Shown here piece by piece: positions 43,508 to 50,936 of a stretch of DNA of 64,000 nt. The first letter of the stretch is position 1; the number at the start of each line of letters is the position of its first letter. The stretch comes from Pyrinomonadaceae bacterium. Lineage in GTDB: Bacteria > Acidobacteriota > Blastocatellia > Pyrinomonadales > Pyrinomonadaceae. Position numbers and translations under genes: made by a program. The notes beneath the pieces were generated by a model. That model did not search any database and was not told the origin of the DNA. It saw only the letters and a list, made by a program, of their open reading frames with translations. The stretch is from the NCBI GenBank assembly GCA_028284415.1, contig JANQRU010000007.1, positions 558,001 through 622,000 on the forward strand, read 5' to 3'.

Positions 43508-45214
43508 TTACTTGAGTGTTATGTTCAGATTTCCGTCTGATTTTAATATCCAACCTTGCTTGTCAGTAATCAAATTAGTATCACCATTCATTTTTACCTT
43601 TGCTTTGCCATTCTTCATAACGATACGTTTTGTTTGTCCATTTATTTCCATATCTACAGGCATTGGAAAAGGTAAATTATTTGGAGTTTCCCAAGTTAAT
43701 TGGATTTCATCATTGACTATTGGAGAACTCACCAATAAAGGTAATTGTGGTTGTCGCAAATAAACCTCAAAGAACCAATCTAAATCCATTTTTGATTCTT
43801 CTTCAAAAATTTGTTTTACGTCATCGGTTGTAGCAAAACGATTTTGTCCGCCGTCTTTAATTTTTTCCATTTTCTTGTCAGGATAAGCCATTCGGCGTAA
43901 ACCTCTGAAAAACGCATCGTCGCCGATCAAATATCGCAAGGTGTGTAAAATCAAAGCCCCTTTTCCGTAAATATCGCCGTCGCTTTGAGTGTAATCGGGC
44001 GGGAGATAATAGATTTGATAGGCAAATTGTGGTTCACGCGGAGCCGTTGGTTTTTTGTTTTTAAGGTTTTTGACTCGATTTTTCATTGCGGCAAAGTATG
44101 CATCTTTGCCTTTTGTTTCTTCAACATAGAGCGTATCCATAAATGCCTGAAAACCTTCGTGAATCCACATATCCCGCCAGTCTGAAGCCGTAACCATATT
44201 ACCCCACCATTCGTGTCCAAGTTCGTGAAGCATCAACCAATCAAAGCCCGAATTGTCTTTTCTGAATTTATTTCCATAGGCAATAATCGTCGAATGCTCC
44301 ATTCCAAGATGCGGAGTTTCGGCAATTCCAAGTTTTTCGGCACGATATGGATATGGACCGAGATATTTTTCATAAAACGCTAAGAATTTTTCGGTTTGAT
44401 CTACAATATCTTTGGCTTTTTCGACACTCTCGGGCAAAGCATAAAATTGTATTGGAAAAGTCGTACCATCAATACTTGTGTATTTTCTCTCAATAATTTT
44501 GTAAGGTGCGATATTCAGAACAACATTGTAATTGTTGATGGATTGCGACATTTTCCAATGAAAAGTCTTCGTTTTATCAGAATTGTTTTCAACATCCTGC
44601 AATCTTCCGACCGTTGCGACATACAAATTTTCGGGAACAGTTATGTGCAAATAAACCTCGTTCGGTTCATCGGAAGGGTGATCTTTTATCGGATACCAAA
44701 GGTCAGCACCATCATTTTGGTTTGCATTTACAATCCAATCCGAACCATCCGCAGTTTTCTTCCACATAAAACCTCCAACCCAAGGTGGATTTGGAGCGAT
44801 TCTTGGTTTGCCGGAATATGAAATTTTGATGCTGATGTCCTCGCCAGTCTGTTTTGTCAACGGAAATTTTGCCCAAATCTTTTCGCCGTCGCGTTTGAAT
44901 TCGAGTTTTTTTATCTCATCCGCTTCCATCGAACGAACGCTCGAAATTTCATACGGCGTATCGAGATCGAAAACAAACCAATTCGTCGGCGAAATCATTT
45001 TCGCTTTGATGATCGTTTCGCCTTTCAAAGATTTCGATTCGGGAAAAATCTGTGCCGTGATGTCATAACTTTGCACATCATAAGCTGCCTGTTCATACAT
45101 CAAAACTCCACCCGAAGGAGTCGGACGTTTTGGATGTTGGCGTTGGGCAAAAATTGGGACTGTTAATAAAAAAACAAAAGAAAAGAATAGTAGAGTCTTG
45201 ATTGAATTTTTCAT
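43508..45214 (-). CDS. M1-family metallopeptidase, exported
   Basis: Zinc aminopeptidase-like protein of 568 residues with a signal peptide (MKNSIKTLLFFSFVFLLTVPIFAQ). The catalytic domain has HLGMEHSTIIAYG (the GAMEN-like exopeptidase loop) and HELGHEWWGN (zinc HExxH near residue 333), with the third ligand glutamate in WIHEGFQAFMD. KGALILHTLRYLIGDDAFFRGL and a beta-sandwich C-terminal segment follow. It would cleave peptides in the periplasm. It is the first gene of an apparent two-gene operon with the selenoprotein. Confidence 0.93.
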   Translation of the reverse strand: MKNSIKTLLFFSFVFLLTVPIFAQRQHPKRPTPSGGVLMYEQAAYDVQSYDITAQIFPESKSLKGETIIKAKMISPTNWFVFDLDTPYEISSVRSMEADEIKKLEFKRDGEKIWAKFPLTKQTGEDISIKISYSGKPRIAPNPPWVGGFMWKKTADGSDWIVNANQNDGADLWYPIKDHPSDEPNEVYLHITVPENLYVATVGRLQDVENNSDKTKTFHWKMSQSINNYNVVLNIAPYKIIERKYTSIDGTTFPIQFYALPESVEKAKDIVDQTEKFLAFYEKYLGPYPYRAEKLGIAETPHLGMEHSTIIAYGNKFRKDNSGFDWLMLHELGHEWWGNMVTASDWRDMWIHEGFQAFMDTLYVEETKGKDAYFAAMKNRVKNLKNKKPTAPREPQFAYQIYYLPPDYTQSDGDIYGKGALILHTLRYLIGDDAFFRGLRRMAYPDKKMEKIKDGGQNRFATTDDVKQIFEEESKMDLDWFFEVYLRQPQLPLLVSSPIVNDEIQLTWETPNNLPFPMPVDMEINGQTKRIVMKNGKAKVKMNGDTNLITDKQGWILKSDGNLNITLK

Positions 45215-45274
45215 ATTTTCTCCGATTGCTTGGATTGGATGAGATTAATTTATCACAAATTATTCTAAACTCAG

Positions 45275-47800
45275 CTATTTCAGCAAAATAATGTCCGTCC
45301 AATCCAAAGGAAGTTCTAAACTTAAAACGCCTTTGGATTGTTTTAGAATTTTCACCCTTTTGCCTTCGACACTTATTGCATTTTTAACTGGTTTGTCAAT
45401 TTTGACATCGAGTTTCAGAGATTTTATCGGCTGATATGTATAATTTGCTAAAACTATTGCAGAGCCTTGTGAGCCTGATAAAAGATTGGTTTCAACAACT
45501 GGAGTATCTGATTTTATAATTGGATTAATGTTTGATAATTTGAGTGTTTTCTCAATAATTTTGCGGGGTTCAGGTTGCCATTTTTCTTCAAGTGTTTTGG
45601 GCTTAAAGTTCGCCAGTTTTCCATAAGCGAGCATCGGCATAAAACCGACCGCAATTATTTTTCCTTTACCGTAAGAAATAATTGCACCTGCATTTTTTCC
45701 ATCTGTAAACTTTGCGAATGAATTTAGATTTGATTTTAGATTAAGCCGAGTTCCAATAGCATGTAAATCAAATGTTTGGTTATCAATTTGAATTTTATTT
45801 GTGGTCAAAGGTTTTATTTTTGGCAGAACAGTTCGTTCATTAAATGTACTGTTTTGATTCGTGAGTTTACTTGTCGGATTCTCCACCCAAATCTTTTTAG
45901 CAAAATTCGGCGTAAATGGTTCATTGAATTCATCACGGGTTGCTGCACCTGCCGACAGATAAAGTGTTCCACCATTTTTTACCCATTCGTCAATTTTTTC
46001 TGAAGCTTTCCGAGTTATGTTCCAATCCGTAATAAAAAGAACTTTATATTTCTCTAACTTCCCTTCTTCAATATCATCTTCACGTAAAAAATTTGGCTGA
46101 ATATGCAAATGTCGCAAGGCGTGCCAAAGCAATCTTTTTTCAACAAAAGCAGACTGATTTTTGTTGTTCCAAATGTCGTGGCTAACAGAATAAAGTATGC
46201 CCACATCTTCATCCGAAACTGTTTTAGCTTCATAAAGAGTATCTTCAGCTTTTTGCAAAGAACGATTTAATTTTGCCAATCCAAAATACTGACTTTTCAA
46301 ATCAGACCAGTAATTTTCTGTACTTACATAAGTCGGACCAAAAGACCAGAAATAAAAGGATTTTGCTCCCTGTCCAAGACTCGAATGGGCTTTTAATCGT
46401 AGATATTTATCGTCACTTGGGGTAATCAACCCTTGAATTTTCATCGGTTCGCTATCAATTGCTGAACGAACAAGAGCGTTGTAAAAACCAAATGTTTGTC
46501 CTCCTGTCCAAGTATAGTCGGGACCGTACATGTGATTTAGTCCCATCCAATCTTCTACGGCTAACTGCTTGACCGACTTTTGCTTCACTAACTCGAAGAT
46601 GTCAAGCATTCCATAACTCATACCGATTTTTGAAGGTCCCCAAGCATTACCCAAAAAACCGTGCGAAGGTAAAAGAGTAGAGGTATTCACGCCCGGTTGA
46701 ATTTCTTGAATAAGATTATTTATTTGACTCAGTTGTTTTGCTGACCACCATTGCCCAAATTTTGCAGCGTGATAATAAAGCTTTCGTTTTTCCAATGAAA
46801 CATTTTGAGGCAATTCCTCGGTTAAAATTTCTTTTAATGGATATTCGACTGTTCCTTGATTTTTGAGTTCATAGCCTTTTTTTATCAAGTAATCCTTGAA
46901 CCAAGAATTTAACCTTGTTTTTTCAATAGACTTAAAGTTTAAAACACTTACTTCATCTGAAATTTCCCAGAATCCAACTGTGTTGAAGAGTTCTTTACCT
47001 TCCTCTGTTTCTAGAGATTTGCGTATCCTGTTCGCATCTTGTTGCCAGCGTTTTGATACAACATCAGGGGCAGGATGATAAAGCCAAGTTTTTCTGTAAG
47101 TTTTTAATCTGTATTTTTGTAGCGATTGCCTATCGGCGTTTGCAATTAAATTAAATCCTAAAGATTGAAGTGAAAATGTACTTTTTTCCTTTAATGAAGG
47201 ACTTTTCATTCCCCAAATATTGGTAATAACTTCAAACTTATTTAATTTAATCGGTTTCCCGTTAATCGCCTCATTTGCCCACCTCGCCTGCCGATTAACC
47301 ATCTGTGAAGCAGTTTCAAAATCTTTAGCATTTTCTTTTAGAGGGTATGGAGCTAAGAAAATCAGTGTGTCAGAGTCTATCTTTTCCGTAAATGAAATTA
47401 AAATATTTTTATCTGATGGTTTATCAGATAACTGAACCTCAAACTTACTGTTCTTCGGCTTTTTTTTATTTGCTAAATCTCGGACGGACAGACTAATTGA
47501 GGGATATTCAGCGATTCCGCCGCTTCTGAATATCTTTCCATGCCAATCCCAGGCACTTAAATCTATCCATTCGCTCCATGTATCTGAACCAAGTTTTTTT
47601 TGAATTCTTGGAAAATACCAATTTGGATGAAGATGGCGATAGCCGCTAATCGTAACTTGAAGATTTTGTGAAACAGGCTCAGTTACTTTGAATCTTATGT
47701 AAACAGATGACTTATTTTGAGATTGAGCCGATAAATTTATTAAAAGTATGGCGACTAAAACCTGCAAATAAAAAAAGGTTCTATGTTTTATAAACTGCAT
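45275..47800 (-). CDS. Secreted GH42-like glycoside hydrolase family protein
   Basis: A protein of about 841 residues. I place the start at 47800, giving the signal peptide MQFIKHRTFFYLQVLVAILLINLSAQSQ; a TTG at 47833 overlapping the upstream stop codon is also open. The middle has a TIM-barrel-like region (residues about 200-560). It is followed by the beta-galactosidase trimerisation-like (GATase-like) domain DVGILYSVSHDIWN ... LRHLHIQPNFLREDDIEEGKLEKYKVLFITDWNITRKASEKIDEWVKNGGTLYLSAG. A C-terminal beta domain ends the protein. The domain order fits GH42-like enzymes, but catalytic acids were not pinned down. The substrate is unknown. Confidence 0.8.
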   Translation of the reverse strand: MQFIKHRTFFYLQVLVAILLINLSAQSQNKSSVYIRFKVTEPVSQNLQVTISGYRHLHPNWYFPRIQKKLGSDTWSEWIDLSAWDWHGKIFRSGGIAEYPSISLSVRDLANKKKPKNSKFEVQLSDKPSDKNILISFTEKIDSDTLIFLAPYPLKENAKDFETASQMVNRQARWANEAINGKPIKLNKFEVITNIWGMKSPSLKEKSTFSLQSLGFNLIANADRQSLQKYRLKTYRKTWLYHPAPDVVSKRWQQDANRIRKSLETEEGKELFNTVGFWEISDEVSVLNFKSIEKTRLNSWFKDYLIKKGYELKNQGTVEYPLKEILTEELPQNVSLEKRKLYYHAAKFGQWWSAKQLSQINNLIQEIQPGVNTSTLLPSHGFLGNAWGPSKIGMSYGMLDIFELVKQKSVKQLAVEDWMGLNHMYGPDYTWTGGQTFGFYNALVRSAIDSEPMKIQGLITPSDDKYLRLKAHSSLGQGAKSFYFWSFGPTYVSTENYWSDLKSQYFGLAKLNRSLQKAEDTLYEAKTVSDEDVGILYSVSHDIWNNKNQSAFVEKRLLWHALRHLHIQPNFLREDDIEEGKLEKYKVLFITDWNITRKASEKIDEWVKNGGTLYLSAGAATRDEFNEPFTPNFAKKIWVENPTSKLTNQNSTFNERTVLPKIKPLTTNKIQIDNQTFDLHAIGTRLNLKSNLNSFAKFTDGKNAGAIISYGKGKIIAVGFMPMLAYGKLANFKPKTLEEKWQPEPRKIIEKTLKLSNINPIIKSDTPVVETNLLSGSQGSAIVLANYTYQPIKSLKLDVKIDKPVKNAISVEGKRVKILKQSKGVLSLELPLDWTDIILLK

Positions 47801-47829
47801 AAAGTTTGGGATTTGGAGATCTTTAAAAT

Positions 47830-48147
47830 TCAATCGCTATAATCAAATTCGAGTGTTTGACGATAATCCTCAGCCATTGTCGGATGTCCATTTGCTAATG
47901 AGACTTCGATGCCTTTTTCATAAGAAGACTTTGCTTTTTCACTTTCACCGGTAGCTTCATAAGCCTTAGCAAGCATTCCGTAAGCCGCGCCTTCATCTGT
48001 TCCAAACTTTAGATACTTTTCCAGTGTTTCAATACCGTCGGAGTAGTTTTCTGCCTTAAGATATTCATTCGCTAAACCGAACATAACCATCGTATTTTCG
48101 GGATCGGCTGCGAGCATTTGTTTAAAAACTTCTATTCTGTCTGACAT
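47830..48147 (-). CDS. TPR protein
   Basis: A 105-residue cytoplasmic protein made of about three tetratricopeptide repeats (ENTMVMFGLANEYLKAENYSDGIETLEKYLKFGTDEGAAYGMLAKAYEATGESEKAKSSYEKGIEV). It probably mediates protein contacts. It ends at the start of the GH42-like gene and begins 4 bases after the preceding ORF, so the group is one operon. Confidence 0.85.
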   Translation of the reverse strand: MSDRIEVFKQMLAADPENTMVMFGLANEYLKAENYSDGIETLEKYLKFGTDEGAAYGMLAKAYEATGESEKAKSSYEKGIEVSLANGHPTMAEDYRQTLEFDYSD

Positions 48148-48151
48148 ATTT

Positions 48152-48485
48152 TTAAAATTTATTTTTATCTTCTGTTGTTAAGTAATCGAAAGCAAAACCT
48201 GCCATTTCTAAGGTGACCTCTTCACTTTCCATTTGATTACCCCATTCTAAAGAAACTTCTGAAAAAAGTCCTTTTTCAATAAGTATTGAATTAAAAAAGT
48301 AAAAAGTCATCTCCTCCGCTCTATCAAGATCAGCACGCCTAATTTCTTTTTTATAATAGTCGTGCAAAGTCTTGGTTTCGCTTAATGCACTCTCTTCAAG
48401 CTTGTTCCAATCTTTTGTAAGTTTGGATGAGAATTGGCAAACAAATAATTAGCAAAACAAGCGACAAAAGCGGAAGATTGATCAA
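48152..48485 (-). pseudogene. Small membrane protein gene with apparent frameshift
   Basis: Two overlapping frames look like one broken gene. A TTG at 48485, overlapping the stop codon of the GNAT gene, opens MINLPLLSLVLLIICLPILIQTYKRLEQA, a membrane anchor, and stops at 48398-48396. The +1 frame, open from 48448 to 48152, continues as KLTKDWNKLEESALSETKTLHDYYKKEI...TTEDKNKF, a soluble domain with no initiator better than a TTG at 48367. A single-base change near 48400-48440 would join them into a protein of about 110 residues. The 71-residue C-terminal part alone could still be translated. No family was recognised. Confidence 0.5.
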
Positions 48486-48997
48486 AGTTCTTTCAGCATC
48501 AAATCATCCGTCTGCATCGAACCTGCGAGGTCGAAAAGATGTTCTCCGACCTTGCGAAAGTCGAATTTTTTATAAAAATTAATCGCTCTTTTATTGTGTT
48601 GCCAAACACTAAGCCAAATCACATCTGAGTTATGTTTAATAGCCTCTTCAATTGATCTTTCCATCAATTCAGAACCGAGTTTCTTACCCCAAAATTTCTT
48701 TCGCAAATAGATTCTCGAAATTTGAAAAGGCTTTCTACCCGAAACATTTTCTCTCGTGCTATTCGGCAAAAGTCTTAAAAACCCGCAAACTTCACTTTCG
48801 ATTTCGGGGATTATGTAAATGATCTCTTCATCCGCCAATTCTTCGGCAATTACTTCTTCTGAAAATGTTTTGGCGATATACGCCTTGATAAAATCTTGGT
48901 CAAGAATGGATTCCGTGTTGTAGGCATCCCAAAAAGTTTCGGCACTCACATCAGCAAGTAATCCAGCATCAACTTTTTCGGCGTATCGGAAATTCAT
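48482..48997 (-). CDS. GNAT-family N-acetyltransferase
   Basis: A 171-residue acetyl-CoA-dependent acyltransferase. The GNAT core shows ISRIYLRKKFWGKKLGSELMERSIEEAIKHNSDVIWLSVWQHNKRAINFYKKFDFRKVGEHLF, covering motif A with an unusual KKFWGKKLG pyrophosphate loop and motif B. N-terminal residues match the generic fold. The acceptor is unknown. Its stop codon overlaps the start of the following frameshifted gene. Confidence 0.88.
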   Translation of the reverse strand: MNFRYAEKVDAGLLADVSAETFWDAYNTESILDQDFIKAYIAKTFSEEVIAEELADEEIIYIIPEIESEVCGFLRLLPNSTRENVSGRKPFQISRIYLRKKFWGKKLGSELMERSIEEAIKHNSDVIWLSVWQHNKRAINFYKKFDFRKVGEHLFDLAGSMQTDDLMLKEL

Positions 48998-49041
48998 TGT
49001 TTGAAATTTTAATTACAGAAAAGCGAAAACACAATTTTGTC

Positions 49042-49097
49042 CACGAATTACACAAATGAATACGAATAAAACGATAAATCATTCATGTGGATTCGTG
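49042..49097. repeat. Imperfect inverted repeat of the CACGAATTACAC type
   Basis: The arms CACGAATTACACAAATGAAT (49042-49061) and ATTCATGTGGATTCGTG (49081-49097) form an imperfect hairpin. A third ATTCGT-like copy follows at 49100. Sequences built on this unit recur as dispersed small repeats in several bacterial genomes; whether it does so here needs genome data. Confidence 0.5.
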
Positions 49098-49118
49098 CTA
49101 TTCGTAGGCAAAACAAAA

Positions 49119-50138
49119 TTAAAATAATTTCTGTTGAACAGGTAGAACTCTTTTTTTCTCAACTTTTTCTTTTCTTGAAAAACTTTCAAACCCAAGACGC
49201 TTGAAATGCAGATCGAATAAATTTCTTGCCATTTCCCATTGTTCTGTTTTTCCTTGGTTTCTTTCATTAAAACTTTGATGTTGCAGAGTGCCGCTTTTCT
49301 CACGTTTGATGTGATTTAGAATCCTACTTTTTTTCGTGGGGATTTTTTCTTCGATCTTTTGAATAAAATATTCTTCAATTGAAGGTGTATCAATGTGTAT
49401 TAGGCTCATAAATGCTTTTGTTGCACCGCTTTTTCTGGCTTTTTCGAGTAAAAGTGGAATATCGGAATCGTTGTAGCCAGGGATGACCGGAGCAATGCCG
49501 ATTCCAGTTCTAATGCCAGTATCACTTAGTTTTTTCATAGCCCGAAACCTTGCGTCAGGTATTGGCGTAAAAGGCTCAAATGGGTTTGATTTTTCCGTGG
49601 TTAAGAATGGAATTGAGAACAACACTGTTGCATTTAACTTTTTGAGCAAGTCCAAATCTCTTGTAATTAAAGGCGATTTTGTAATTATCGCAACGGGCAT
49701 CCGAAATTCGTAGCAAACTTCGAGGCATCTTTGCGTTAATTTGTAATTTACTTCGAGTGGCAAATACGGATCAGTTGCAAATGAAAATTCTAGATAAGGA
49801 ATTTTTTGTTTCGTGCGTTTTAATTCATTTCGTAAGACTTCGGGTGCATTTATTTTAGCAACGATTTTAGTTTCAAAATCTGTTCCCGCCCCATAACCGA
49901 GGTATTCGTGATATTGTCTTGCAAAGCAATATGTGCAGGCGTGTATGCAACCGCGATAGCAATTGACAATAAAACGAGATCCCATATCGCTTGTCCAGCT
50001 TTTCGAGATCATAGATTTTGTGTTGGTTTCCTCAAAAACCTCTAATTTAGTTTCAGGAGGTTCGCCGATAAACTCAGAAGAGTATTTTAAGTAAGGATTT
50101 GGTGGATTCTTAACTTGTCGCACACATAAAACATACAC
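49119..50138 (-). CDS. Radical SAM protein, SPL/PA0069-like
   Basis: A 339-residue radical SAM protein. The cluster motif CIHACTYC (C64, C68, C71) lies in RFIVNCYRGCIHACTYCFARQYHEYLGY, the hallmark of the PA0069/Rv2578c group related to spore photoproduct lyase. Other segments are LEFSFATDPYLPLEVNYKLTQRCLEV, PVAIITKSPLITRDLDLL, ARFRAMKKLSDTGIRTGIGIAPVIPGYND and the C-terminal region. The substrate is unknown; nucleic-acid repair is often assumed for the group. It is a single leftward gene. Confidence 0.92.
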   Translation of the reverse strand: MYVLCVRQVKNPPNPYLKYSSEFIGEPPETKLEVFEETNTKSMISKSWTSDMGSRFIVNCYRGCIHACTYCFARQYHEYLGYGAGTDFETKIVAKINAPEVLRNELKRTKQKIPYLEFSFATDPYLPLEVNYKLTQRCLEVCYEFRMPVAIITKSPLITRDLDLLKKLNATVLFSIPFLTTEKSNPFEPFTPIPDARFRAMKKLSDTGIRTGIGIAPVIPGYNDSDIPLLLEKARKSGATKAFMSLIHIDTPSIEEYFIQKIEEKIPTKKSRILNHIKREKSGTLQHQSFNERNQGKTEQWEMARNLFDLHFKRLGFESFSRKEKVEKKRVLPVQQKLF

Positions 50139-50182
50139 TCAAACACGAAACAAGTCAATTTTTTCTGGAAGGAGTAGATTAA

Positions 50183-50692
50183 ATGAGCATTCTTAAAAAA
50201 GTTATAATTGCATCAGTCGCTTTGGTTTTAGTTTTAAGTTTAATTTTTATTGGTTTGGGACTTTTTTTACCTGATGAGATTGTTGTTGAAAATCAGATTG
50301 ATATAAATGCCTCGCCAGAGGAAATTTGGCAGGTGATTGAAGAACGCGAGAAGTTTCCTGAATGGGCTCCGAATATAGAAAAAGTCGTAGTCATAAATGA
50401 AAATCAATGGAAAGAATTTCCGAGGGGTTCTGATCTACCCATCATATTTGAAAATGTAAAACTCGAAAAACCTTCAAGATATGAGCTGAAGTATGAAATG
50501 GAAAATATTATGAATGGTGAATGGATCGGCACATTTGAAAAAACTTCATATGGAACTATTTTGAAAACGAAAGACAAATTAATTCACAAAACTTGGATGG
50601 GAAAGATATTTATGCCTTTGTTTTTTGATATAGATATTTTTGCCAAAGAATTCAACCAGAAATTAAAAGAAAAGGTCGAAAGTAAAAAGTAA
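50183..50692 (+). CDS. SRPBCC-family protein with N-terminal membrane anchor
   Basis: A 169-residue protein. One transmembrane helix (residues 6-28) anchors a SRPBCC/polyketide-cyclase-like ligand-binding domain: VENQIDINASPEEIWQVIEEREKFPEWAPNIEKVVV is the typical start, and the long C-terminal helix is DIDIFAKEFNQKLKEKVES. GGAAGGAG supports the ATG. The ligand is unknown, probably a lipid or hydrophobic compound. Confidence 0.85.
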   Translation: MSILKKVIIASVALVLVLSLIFIGLGLFLPDEIVVENQIDINASPEEIWQVIEEREKFPEWAPNIEKVVVINENQWKEFPRGSDLPIIFENVKLEKPSRYELKYEMENIMNGEWIGTFEKTSYGTILKTKDKLIHKTWMGKIFMPLFFDIDIFAKEFNQKLKEKVESKK

Positions 50693-50936
50693 TTGATTTG
50701 AGTTTGTTAGCCCAAGATATTGAAATCTCTAAAATCTGAATACTCACAACTTTGTTTAAGTTCTTAAATATATAACCAAGCATTAAAAATGAACTTCACA
50801 AAGTAACGATTCGTTGTATAATTAGAGCGAATTAAATGGTCTGACTCTAAGTTTAATCGCAACAAAATATTCTTGTCATAAAACCGTGGCTGGAAGTGTC
50901 TTTAAACTATAGAACCCGGAAGGCTTTGAAGTAAAA

